This document shows positions 23,517 to 32,589 of a DNA stretch of 64,000 nucleotides, piece by piece. The DNA lies in NCBI GenBank assembly GCA_040507985.1, contig JBEVNR010000012.1:1-64000 (forward strand), in the 5' to 3' direction. The stretch's first letter is position 1; every line of letters begins with the position of its first letter. Made by a program: the position numbers and the translations under genes. Below the pieces are notes generated by a model that saw only the letters and a program-made list of their open reading frames with translations, did not search any database and was not told the DNA's origin. The DNA comes from JBEVNR01 sp040507985 (lineage in GTDB: Bacteria > Pseudomonadota > Alphaproteobacteria > Rickettsiales > UBA6187).

Positions 23517-26500
23517 ATGCGTTGCTCACGTTTTTTTCGCAATTATTTTTTTCTCGCGCAGATTATATGCGCGTTGACGGGAATTTTTGCGCAAAACGCA
23601 GGCGCGCAAGAACGCAACGGCTGGTTCCTGCCGGGCGCGGAACTTACCAAGGCGACCGCGAAAAGCCCGACCGACGTATCGGTGACGGTCAGCTTCGACC
23701 CGGCCCAAAGTCCGGACCTGTTTAAATATTACGTTTCCGCCGACAAAGACCTTCTAAAAAAACTCAAGAACCTCAAGAAGCCCTACGAGTTTACGTTGTC
23801 TCCCGGCACAAGCCAAAAGCCGGACGCCCAGCTCGGCATTGAATTTCACTTGGAAATGGAAGGAAAATATGCGTGCGTCTACGCGGTCGGACCGAATCGG
23901 CAAGGCATCACCAAATGGCGCGTCCGGCGTTCCATCATCGAAGAGAAGCTTGAAAAATGCGACCAGTTCTTTCAAGCCTTCGCCGGATCGCCGAGCGTCT
24001 GCCACGAAGTGGAAAATTGCGTGCCCTCGGCGGAATGTTCGCTAAACGGGGGCGTATGCGACATATCGAAATGTTGCGCCCAGCATTTGTCGGCGGAAAA
24101 CGATAAGAACCATTGTTTCGACGTAGAAAAGTTAAAATTGCCCGATCCGGTCGATCCGGACGCGCTTGCGCGTACCGGCGGCGACATTATTCCGGAATCG
24201 TGCTGGAACGGCGCCGAGCCGGAGGCGTCGCAATTGGCCAAAACCTACAAAGGCTATCGCTCCATGCTGGGGGTGGCCGCCAATTGCATCGAAGGCACCC
24301 TTAAAAACCTGCTGTTCGACGACGCGGGCGGCACGCGGGGAACGGTTTTCACCTCCATTCTATCCAAAGTAAGGGCCTTCGTGCGCGCGGCCCTCGCACT
24401 GGGCATCATCGCCTACGCCTATAATTTTATCTACGGCGCCGTCAACGAAGATCAAGGAAAAAAACAGCTTCCCGACAATAAGGACCATGCGTGGATGTTC
24501 TTAAAAGTGGTGCTGACCGTCTATTTCGCGGCCGGAGACGGGCTGGCGAAAATTTACCTTGACGTGTGGCCGTCGTCGAAAGGCATGGCGGCCTTGGTGG
24601 TGCTGAGCGCGTCCGGATATAAGGGCGTCACCGGAGGCTCAGGCGGAACCGCCCCCCAGCCCACGCCGCCCGACGACGCGAAATTGGTTGAATCGGCGGA
24701 AAACTACGCCGAAATGCTGCGGGCCGCCAACCGAGCGCTTGCCTACCACCGCGAACTTAGCGAAGAATTCGACGCGCTTAAGGGATCCCTCGGCGACGAT
24801 TGTCCCAATTTAAGCCCATACGCCAACGGTGGAAAACTCTTGGATAAAGCGCCTCAAAAAAGCGGGTCCTTCCCTCTTAGCGTGCAGGACGCCATCCAAA
24901 AGGCGTCGGATAAGGTCAACGATCTGGTAAATTGCAACGTGGAGCGCAGTTGCGACCTGGTGTCTTTTAAGGACAACAAGGGCATCATGCAATATCGTTG
25001 GAAAGCCGTCGACACAAAACTCGCCGGACTGTACAACATGGGAAGGTTATCCTCCGCCGATCAAAATTCGACGTGCGAAGTGTCGATGATAAAAAATCTT
25101 TTACCGAACAACCTGTCCGACGAATCGGTGAAAAATGCGCTCGGGGGAGCGGTCGGCGCCGCCTATCGCGACGTGAAAAGAGAGGGAACCGCCCTGTTCG
25201 ACAAATACCAAACCTATTACGACATGGCGGAACGGGTAAGAAATCATAACATACTCATTTATTATTATAAGGAATCGTCCGACGGAGACGAAAAACTGGA
25301 GGCAATTAAAGGCGATTTATTTAGCATCAACAACCAAATCACTACCGCCGAAAAAAGGCTGGCCGAAATTGACGGCTATATTGCCGACTTGCAAAAAAAG
25401 TCCTTTAACGAACAGGCCTGCGTCCAAAAAGATCCAACGGCGCAAGCCGATATCGACCAACGCAACGCGCTCGACCAGGAAATCGCCGGATTGCAGCAAC
25501 AAATAGACGATTTGCAGAAAAAACTTACCGACGCGCAAAACGCGACGCCGCCGGACGCCGCGTTGGTGACGTCGATCGGGGCGCAAATCACTCCGCTGCG
25601 CAACCAATTGACGAAAGCCAATTCCGATCGCGGGAAAGTATTACTTAACTTGCAGGCGAAAGGCTGCGTCGGCGGCACGGCCAACAACCAAACGCTCGAC
25701 GAATTGCTTGTCGATCAGGATAAATTACGCAAGCAGCTCGATCAATTGCGCGACATGAAAGGTAAGGCCACCGCCCAAGACATTGAGGTGCAACTCGATT
25801 ACGCCAAATTGCTGGCGCGGCTCGAAGTGCGGCTCGCCTACGTCTACAGCCACGATAAGGAATATTACCGCGAACTCTATTGCGCGCTGCATACGCTTGA
25901 ACTTGACGCAAACGGCAACGTGACGGGAAAATATGATTTCTCTTCCTGTCCGATGGACACAAACAACATGAAGCCGATTTGTCTCGACAAAGACATGTAT
26001 TTGCAATACGCCGCCGCGTCATTGCTAAAAACCAACAATGACGTGCCTAAATCGCTGATTATGGAAATGCGCACGAAGTGCGGCGTCATCGACCCGGCCG
26101 GCACCGGATTCGGCGAAGGCACGCCACCGACCAACGTTCCCGCCGCCAAGGAGCGATCCGCGATATTGCACGACTTTCACGAGGTCGTGCCGTTCGCCAT
26201 GGAAAGCCTCTACGAATCTGCCGATCAAACGTGCATGGAAGGGGGAAAAATTTTAGACGTCTCCGCCATCGTCGGCACCTTGCCGCCCGACGACGTGTTC
26301 CCCGGAGAGCAGGCGCATATTTCGCAGAACGACACGAAAAACTTTAACGCGAGCGACGCCCCGTCCGAAGCCAACCCTTATATGAGCTACGGAACGGGCA
26401 ACGCGTCGCTTCGTTACCGCATGTCTAACAGAAAAACGTTTTACGCCGGCCAATTGTCCAAACTCGGCACGTCGATGACGTTAAGCTCTTTTCCCGATAT

Positions 26501-28085
26501 GCCCATAGGTAAAGATTGCGACGGGTATCTCGACGGCGCAATGCTGAATTATTGCGTCAAGCTTTTCGGCAAGGAAATAGGCGGCGAAGCCGTGAAGCCG
26601 CCTTATACCTATATGAGCGAAACCTTCGCCGGGTTTGAGGAATACGGCGCCCACGGGTGCAATTATTATCTTACGCGCGCAAAGCCGCCCCTCGTGCCGG
26701 AGAAAGGCTTGCTCGACATACGGGCCGACGTCGATTTGCTATGCCCCGAGCGCGACTCGCAAGATATTCCCGTCACCGAAACGCACGCATGGAATTTTCC
26801 GGAGAAATCGCTTCGCGAGGGCGGATTATTAAACGGCACGCAACGCAAATATTACGCCTGCGCCTCGAACGGAAAATGGAAGAGCGCCACCACCGGCATA
26901 CCCGGCGCATATCGACGCCTGGTGGAATTATTCGGCACCATAGAAGGGTTCGGCGGAGGCGACTTAAACAACGAGGTGCAATCGTTTTGCAGTTGCGTCC
27001 GTTTTCCCGACGCGGAAAAATCGAAATGCGTCGCCCGCGTCGTCAACGCCGGCACGACGGGAACAAAAGGCGAGGTGCGCGAAGTGCTGGAAACGCTTCT
27101 CGGGTTAAAATACGATTTAGAGCGAGAGGAAGCAAAAAAAGCCGGATTCGCCCTTGCTCCCGATAACGGCACAATCGTTGCCGGTTTGGGCGTAGGACAG
27201 CAGGCGACGGCCATTTATCCGTATTGCAACGCCATACCGGCCGACAAGAAAGATCCGTTTTTTCTGTTGTGGGATATTTTAGATTGCAAATTTCAGCGCT
27301 ATCTCGGGTTCGGCTCTCCCGGCTCCACGACGTTTAGCTACGTGTTGCCGAAAACGATCATCGTGGGGGTATTCGGGCTTTCTCCCCTTATTCTCGTTAA
27401 CGCGATCATGGCGATCGTCAACGCCGTGCTTATCACCCTGGTGATTTTTCGCATGGTGCTTATTTATCTGGCGGCGATGATGGGGCTGGCCGTATGGCTG
27501 TTTATCGGGCCGATCATCATTCCCTTAGTGTTTTTTTCCGAAACGCAAGGTATTTTCAACGGATGGCTCAGGCGGGTGATCGGGTTGTTCGTTCAACCGA
27601 TATTGCTGGCGATGGTTTTCTTATATTACTTTATGATATTGGACATGGGGTTTTTCGGAGGCAACCAAACGTTCGGTGCCGTTAACGATATCACTCCCGG
27701 ATGCGGCGGCGCGTTTTGCGATCCTTATACCCTTGCCCACGCCGTGCAGGAATCGCATTTGAAATGGTTTATCATTCCCTATGTCGGCTATCCGGGATCT
27801 ACCGGAGGAATAGGCCTGGATTATCTTGCCGGTTCGTTCCGGATGCTGCTTGCGATTGTCGGCATCAATATTTTAGGTCCGCTGCTCGAAGGGGCGGTCA
27901 ATAGCGTGGCCGGCATGGGCGCCGGCAGCATGACGGGCGTGACGTCCCTGCCTAACCCGGTCAGCGCCTTCGCGAAAGGATTGGGCGCCGGCAGAAAAGC
28001 GATCAGCCTTGGGGCCGGGGGAGCGCGACTGGGCATGAAAGCCGCTTCCGCCAAAAGCGGCGCCGGCAAGACGGCGCGAAACTGA
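23517..28085 (+). CDS. virB6: VirB6-family type IV secretion protein 1, giant (1522 residues)
   Basis: Inner-membrane channel component of the secretion system, first of five paralogues. A signal-like N-terminus (ALTGIFAQNAGAQ) is followed by a Cys-rich exported region, an early membrane helix near residues 285-305, a long soluble stretch with a coiled coil near 610-710 (LDQEIAGLQQQIDDLQKKL), a second Cys-containing region, and a C-terminal VirB6/TrbL membrane core near 1270-1390 (VLPKTIIVGVFGLSPLIL, LIYLAAMMGLAVWLFIGP, FVQPILLAMVFLYYF). It ends in a Gly-Ala-rich basic tail. Agrobacterium VirB6 is only about 300 residues; such enlarged forms are known from Rickettsiales. It begins four bases after virB4. 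Confidence 0.85.
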   Translation: MRCSRFFRNYFFLAQIICALTGIFAQNAGAQERNGWFLPGAELTKATAKSPTDVSVTVSFDPAQSPDLFKYYVSADKDLLKKLKNLKKPYEFTLSPGTSQKPDAQLGIEFHLEMEGKYACVYAVGPNRQGITKWRVRRSIIEEKLEKCDQFFQAFAGSPSVCHEVENCVPSAECSLNGGVCDISKCCAQHLSAENDKNHCFDVEKLKLPDPVDPDALARTGGDIIPESCWNGAEPEASQLAKTYKGYRSMLGVAANCIEGTLKNLLFDDAGGTRGTVFTSILSKVRAFVRAALALGIIAYAYNFIYGAVNEDQGKKQLPDNKDHAWMFLKVVLTVYFAAGDGLAKIYLDVWPSSKGMAALVVLSASGYKGVTGGSGGTAPQPTPPDDAKLVESAENYAEMLRAANRALAYHRELSEEFDALKGSLGDDCPNLSPYANGGKLLDKAPQKSGSFPLSVQDAIQKASDKVNDLVNCNVERSCDLVSFKDNKGIMQYRWKAVDTKLAGLYNMGRLSSADQNSTCEVSMIKNLLPNNLSDESVKNALGGAVGAAYRDVKREGTALFDKYQTYYDMAERVRNHNILIYYYKESSDGDEKLEAIKGDLFSINNQITTAEKRLAEIDGYIADLQKKSFNEQACVQKDPTAQADIDQRNALDQEIAGLQQQIDDLQKKLTDAQNATPPDAALVTSIGAQITPLRNQLTKANSDRGKVLLNLQAKGCVGGTANNQTLDELLVDQDKLRKQLDQLRDMKGKATAQDIEVQLDYAKLLARLEVRLAYVYSHDKEYYRELYCALHTLELDANGNVTGKYDFSSCPMDTNNMKPICLDKDMYLQYAAASLLKTNNDVPKSLIMEMRTKCGVIDPAGTGFGEGTPPTNVPAAKERSAILHDFHEVVPFAMESLYESADQTCMEGGKILDVSAIVGTLPPDDVFPGEQAHISQNDTKNFNASDAPSEANPYMSYGTGNASLRYRMSNRKTFYAGQLSKLGTSMTLSSFPDMPIGKDCDGYLDGAMLNYCVKLFGKEIGGEAVKPPYTYMSETFAGFEEYGAHGCNYYLTRAKPPLVPEKGLLDIRADVDLLCPERDSQDIPVTETHAWNFPEKSLREGGLLNGTQRKYYACASNGKWKSATTGIPGAYRRLVELFGTIEGFGGGDLNNEVQSFCSCVRFPDAEKSKCVARVVNAGTTGTKGEVREVLETLLGLKYDLEREEAKKAGFALAPDNGTIVAGLGVGQQATAIYPYCNAIPADKKDPFFLLWDILDCKFQRYLGFGSPGSTTFSYVLPKTIIVGVFGLSPLILVNAIMAIVNAVLITLVIFRMVLIYLAAMMGLAVWLFIGPIIIPLVFFSETQGIFNGWLRRVIGLFVQPILLAMVFLYYFMILDMGFFGGNQTFGAVNDITPGCGGAFCDPYTLAHAVQESHLKWFIIPYVGYPGSTGGIGLDYLAGSFRMLLAIVGINILGPLLEGAVNSVAGMGAGSMTGVTSLPNPVSAFAKGLGAGRKAISLGAGGARLGMKAASAKSGAGKTARN

Positions 28086-28096
28086 GGCGATTTTTT

Positions 28097-30421
28097 ATGA
28101 AAAGGAAAATCGTTTTATCGCTAATCTCCATGCTGTTCGGGTTTGCCGGCGCCGCCTTCGCCCTGAACGCAAGTGCCGGCATAGGCGGACTGTTGGGGCT
28201 TTTCACCACCGTGCCTCGCTCGGAGGCGGAAATCGTCGACCTTTCCTGCTTCGCCTCCCTTCCCGACAGCAATCCGAAATCATGCGCCGCGCAAAAAGCC
28301 GGGCCGAAAGACGTCAAAGTGCAAGTGCGATACCTTCATACCGTTAATAATAAAAAATGGATTCCGCTAAACGGTTCCGTCAAATTCGCCGCCACGCGAT
28401 TTGATTTTTTTCAAATGGGCGACATGGGATGCGTGTATCAAACCATCGTCGCGCCGCGCGAAGTCGAACAAAGCGACGACATGCGAAATAAATACGACAA
28501 CCCCTTAAAGCCGGACACCGACGTCGGCAAGTTATTTTCGCATTGCGTTCCCCTTCCGTCGCCCGACAAGACGGACGACAAAAGCGGTTGGCCGACCTTC
28601 GCGAAATATGTCTCCGACGCGTGTCTTTACGGATGCGCGGAGATCAATGGCGGCCCGACCTGCACGGTATATAAGGCGATGGGAAACGCCGGTCCGCTTA
28701 AGGATTTCTACCCCTCCATTTTTTCGGTAGGGGTGCAATGCATCGAAGAAACCTTGCTTCGGGTGTTTGACGCGCATTCCAAGGACGGAGCGTTTCAGCG
28801 TATGAGCACGTTTTTGCGTCCTTTGGTGCTCGGGTTAATGACCATTTCCGTCATACTGACGGGAATGCGCTATTCGGGCGTATTTTTTAGTCCCAAGCAT
28901 CCTGGGATGGCCCGAAAAGATTTCATGTGGCTATTCATGAAATTGATTTTGGTGTCCGTTTTTAGCGTCGGGGCGAACATGGCGTTTTTCTTCGACGCCG
29001 CCCGCATCGCCCAAATGGGGTTAATGTCTTTGGTGCTTGATTTACGTGAGGGAACGCTGAATCTTGCCCAAGATTTAGACGACAACGACACGTTCGTGCC
29101 GGAAGGGGTGTCGGATGATTATTCCGACCTTCAGCCCGCCGTCTTTAATACGAAAGACTACGACTACGATTTTTGTCGGATGAGGGACGGATTCGACTAT
29201 AGTTCCATTACCTATACCGACGTGAAGGGCAATCCCATTCCCCATACCGGAGCGCTTGCGCGCTATTGGGACATGCTTGACTGCATGTTCGCCCAGTATA
29301 TGGGCGTAGGGTGGTATACGATGGAACAAAGCGCGGGAGAATTAACCGCCGACGTCCAGGCGCTGGTGAGCAGCCATCGCATTCGTAAAATACAGGCGCC
29401 CATTAATATCGTCTACAGTCTCTACCTGTACTTAGTGCCGGGCATAGGATGGCTTATCGCCGCGATGGCCATCGTCTATACGCTGTTTTTATTTCTTTTG
29501 TTCGCCCGCATGTTCTTATTATATTTGTCCTACGTGGCCGGGCTATGTCTGTTATTTTTATTCGCTCCCTTATTCGTCGTCAGCTGCCTTTTTGAGTCGA
29601 CGAGCAAAATGTTCGGCACGTGGCGAAAATATATTATCTCGACGGTTTTGCATCCGCTATTCTTTTTCTTGTTTTTAACCATATTCCTTATGATTTTAAA
29701 TAGGGTCTATTTTGGGGGAAACCATCATTTTATCGGCACGAGCGGAAACGGGGCGTGCGCTTCGATCGGAAAAAAAGACAATTTGTACGATCCCAACAAG
29801 ATTATGTTGCAAAAAAAAGGAAATAGTTGCGTATGCGAAGACAACAACACCCTGCCCTGCATTTACGGCACGAAAGCCTATATTCGACGCCATAAACAAC
29901 AGCTTGGCATATTGCTGTCGTTCGATTTCTATTTTTTAAACACTCCCGGCATGAATTTAGGGCAAATATTTTTATCCTTCGGCCGATTGTTCGTATTATT
30001 TTTCGCCGGCTATTACGTGCTGCAATATGTCGAAAAAATGGCTAAATCCATTACCAGCGGCATCGACGCCCTTGCCGGCAACATAAACGTGAAAAATCCC
30101 CTTCAATCCTTGACGAAAACGGCGACCCTGGCGGTGACGGTCGGACTTGGCGCCATCGCCGCCCTTATCGCCTTGCCGCTGGCGGCGGCGGGAGCCGCCG
30201 GCGTCCTCGGTCAGGCAGGCGCTCGACTGGGCGCACAGGCAGGTAAGGCGCTCGGGAAACGCACCGCTAAATATTTGCTAAGAACGAGAAGGGGCATAAG
30301 CGCCATGAAAAGTCTTTTCGGTTCCGAAAGCGATAGCTCTAACAATAGCAGCGGCCCTAATAACAATGGGCAAAATAATAACGGTCGGAACAACAATAAC
30401 GGCGGAGGCGCCGGACAATGA
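28097..30421 (+). CDS. virB6: VirB6-family type IV secretion protein 2 (774 residues)
   Basis: Second VirB6 paralogue. It has a cleavable signal (MLFGFAGAAFALNASAG) and about 200 exported residues with several Cys. Membrane helices follow near 235-260 (FLRPLVLGLMTISVILTG) and 276-300, then the main VirB6 core near 435-545 (YLVPGIGWLIAAMAIVYTLF, FLLYLSYVAGLCLLFLFAPL, TVLHPLFFFLFLTIFLMI), further helices near 620-650 and 675-705, and an unusual Asn/Gly-rich tail (GQNNNGRNNNNGGGAGQ). Unlike the next three it has no lipobox. Its stop overlaps the start of the next gene (ATGA). Confidence 0.85.
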   Translation: MKRKIVLSLISMLFGFAGAAFALNASAGIGGLLGLFTTVPRSEAEIVDLSCFASLPDSNPKSCAAQKAGPKDVKVQVRYLHTVNNKKWIPLNGSVKFAATRFDFFQMGDMGCVYQTIVAPREVEQSDDMRNKYDNPLKPDTDVGKLFSHCVPLPSPDKTDDKSGWPTFAKYVSDACLYGCAEINGGPTCTVYKAMGNAGPLKDFYPSIFSVGVQCIEETLLRVFDAHSKDGAFQRMSTFLRPLVLGLMTISVILTGMRYSGVFFSPKHPGMARKDFMWLFMKLILVSVFSVGANMAFFFDAARIAQMGLMSLVLDLREGTLNLAQDLDDNDTFVPEGVSDDYSDLQPAVFNTKDYDYDFCRMRDGFDYSSITYTDVKGNPIPHTGALARYWDMLDCMFAQYMGVGWYTMEQSAGELTADVQALVSSHRIRKIQAPINIVYSLYLYLVPGIGWLIAAMAIVYTLFLFLLFARMFLLYLSYVAGLCLLFLFAPLFVVSCLFESTSKMFGTWRKYIISTVLHPLFFFLFLTIFLMILNRVYFGGNHHFIGTSGNGACASIGKKDNLYDPNKIMLQKKGNSCVCEDNNTLPCIYGTKAYIRRHKQQLGILLSFDFYFLNTPGMNLGQIFLSFGRLFVLFFAGYYVLQYVEKMAKSITSGIDALAGNINVKNPLQSLTKTATLAVTVGLGAIAALIALPLAAAGAAGVLGQAGARLGAQAGKALGKRTAKYLLRTRRGISAMKSLFGSESDSSNNSSGPNNNGQNNNGRNNNNGGGAGQ

Positions 30422-32589
30422 AAAATTTTTGTCTGAAACGCCTTTTGCTTTGTATCTTGTTTGCGTTCGGCGCGGCGGGGTGCAGTCCCATTCAAGAGTG
30501 CATCACGGCGATCGATAACGGCAATACGTTCGGGAAAAAAACGTTTTTCATTGACGCCGGCGATCCGAACCCCGTGCTTGTGCCGGCCGGCGACCGCTAC
30601 AGCTATGAAGTAAAGGGCGATATCATGATGGGATGCCGCTCGGACGACATTTACGTAAGCGTATGCACCGAACCGGGAAATAACTGCAAGGACGAGCCGA
30701 ACAAATTTTTCATGACCAACGACGCATGGAAGGACGTTAACCTTCCGCTCGCGGACGGCGACGTGCTGGTGGTGCGTTCCGTCACCGGCAGTTGGAGCGT
30801 GCGCGAATCGCAAGGCAACAGGGACTGTCTGCTCGCCGCCGGCGTCGGCGATCAGAATAAATGCCTGGCCGAAAACGGACAAGGATTGTTCGTCGAGACG
30901 CAATCGGGCGATCCGTTTGAACTGACGGCGGGGGTGCAAAGCGGAAAACAAGCGCAATTCATTCAGGCGACCGACTTAAAGGGAACGGGTGCGGGAGGAA
31001 AAAATTTTCGATTGCGCTTCATGCATAAGAAAAACGCCTCAACGGAAGAAACCGGGCCGGCGGACCCCACCAACGCCAAATACCTGTACGAACCGGGAGG
31101 ATATAGGCTCGCCGTCAGTTTTTGCAAAAAAAAGTTAAACGACTTTCATGACGGCAAATGTTTACAAACGATGAAAACAAAAGACGGCGTTGCCTTTTAT
31201 TTCGACGATGCGCCGGGAAAGGACTGTAACGGTGACGGCGACTATAATAATAATTTCGGCTCTTACGAAGTGACGATCGTAAACGGCCAAGGAAAATCCG
31301 ACCAGGGATTCCAAAAATTTCTCAGCAACATCGTCACTGCCTATAAGGCGTTTTTATTCGGCAAGGGTAACGGCGGAACCGGAGGCGTGGTTGACGCCAT
31401 TTATAAAGGCTTGACGGGCCAGGAGACGTTTTTAAAAGTGGTGCGCGCCTCGATGGCGCTGTCCATCATCTTTATCGGCATCGGTTACGTCGGCGGCATG
31501 ATCCGCATGAATTGGGAAGGGTTCGTAAAATTATGCTTTAAATACGCCGTCGTCATGGCGCTGGTGAGCGAAAACGGATGGAATATCGTCTATACTTATC
31601 TTGGGGTGAATTTCACCTCCGGCATGGATGGCATGCTGATGGGCATCGCCAATATTTTTCGCGAAATGGTAGAAGGCACGCAATTGCCGACCGTCGCGTT
31701 CGCCAAATCGCAATATTTGCACGATTACGCCACCGCCGGCCATGAGGGCGTCGATGCCCTGCTTAATCCTGCGGAAAAATGGCAAACCGTGTTTGAAGTG
31801 GCTAACCTGCCGTTGTCGCTCATGGGAAATCGTAACGTCTGGATTAAATTATCGGCGTTGCTTTTGTCGTTTCCGGTCGGAACGTTCTACTTTTTCGTGA
31901 TTCTTATCGGCGTCGTCATGTATTTTTTCGCCTTGGCGAAAACCGTGTTCAACTACATGATTACGCTCACCCTGGCGGCAGTCATGTTCACGCTATTGCC
32001 GATCGCGGCGATTTTTTGGATGTTCGGCAAAACCAAGTTCGTGTTCGAGTCGGTGCTCAATCAATTGCTGACGTTTTTTCTGCAAATATTATTGACCATG
32101 ACGTTTCTCATGTTTTTCAGTATCGTCATTTACGCCGTCATGTATGCGATGATGATGTTTACCGTCTGTTTCGGGTGCGCGATGATGATAGATTTCGGAT
32201 TAAGCGAAATGCTTCTTAACAGGTTCGGCGATTTTGACATCGTATGCATCATATGGGGCTATTTGCCGTGGGGCGCCGGACCGATGAACGACATATGGTA
32301 TCGCATCGGCAATTTTCCCGTGCCCATTTTCCGTGTGGGCGCGTTTTTAGTGTCGGTATACATGTTCCAAAACACCATCGACTGGATTACGGACCTGGCG
32401 CGCAGGTTCGGCGACGCCTTCGATACTTCCTTTAGTCAGGTGCAGTTGACGAACCAAGCGGCGGGCCAAGTGACGTCGCAACCGCTTCGCCTGGCGAGAC
32501 ATACCGGCGGATTCGTTAAACACTCAGGAAAAGAAGGATTTAAAACCGCGCGTCAAGGCATTAGAACGATAAAAAAAATGGACGTATGA
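30418..32589 (+). CDS. virB6: VirB6-family type IV secretion lipoprotein 3, with lectin-like region
   Basis: Third VirB6 paralogue, 723 residues. It starts with a lipoprotein signal, FAFGAAGC, with Cys22 the likely lipid site. The exported part has a beta-rich pattern: VLVPAGDRYSYEVKGDIM near residue 60, and near 257-289 FYFDDAPG followed by NNNFGSYEVTIV. The latter resembles the C-terminal calcium and sugar-site segment of PA-IL type lectins (N-D-x-P-G...N-N-x-G-x-F-x-V-x-I). The VirB6 membrane core follows from about residue 335 (VVRASMALSIIFIGIGYVGG, SFPVGTFYFFVILIGVVMYF, ITLTLAAVMFTLLPIAAIFW). The start overlaps the previous stop and its own stop overlaps the next start, so translation is coupled along the block. 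Confidence 0.82.
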   Translation: MKNFCLKRLLLCILFAFGAAGCSPIQECITAIDNGNTFGKKTFFIDAGDPNPVLVPAGDRYSYEVKGDIMMGCRSDDIYVSVCTEPGNNCKDEPNKFFMTNDAWKDVNLPLADGDVLVVRSVTGSWSVRESQGNRDCLLAAGVGDQNKCLAENGQGLFVETQSGDPFELTAGVQSGKQAQFIQATDLKGTGAGGKNFRLRFMHKKNASTEETGPADPTNAKYLYEPGGYRLAVSFCKKKLNDFHDGKCLQTMKTKDGVAFYFDDAPGKDCNGDGDYNNNFGSYEVTIVNGQGKSDQGFQKFLSNIVTAYKAFLFGKGNGGTGGVVDAIYKGLTGQETFLKVVRASMALSIIFIGIGYVGGMIRMNWEGFVKLCFKYAVVMALVSENGWNIVYTYLGVNFTSGMDGMLMGIANIFREMVEGTQLPTVAFAKSQYLHDYATAGHEGVDALLNPAEKWQTVFEVANLPLSLMGNRNVWIKLSALLLSFPVGTFYFFVILIGVVMYFFALAKTVFNYMITLTLAAVMFTLLPIAAIFWMFGKTKFVFESVLNQLLTFFLQILLTMTFLMFFSIVIYAVMYAMMMFTVCFGCAMMIDFGLSEMLLNRFGDFDIVCIIWGYLPWGAGPMNDIWYRIGNFPVPIFRVGAFLVSVYMFQNTIDWITDLARRFGDAFDTSFSQVQLTNQAAGQVTSQPLRLARHTGGFVKHSGKEGFKTARQGIRTIKKMDV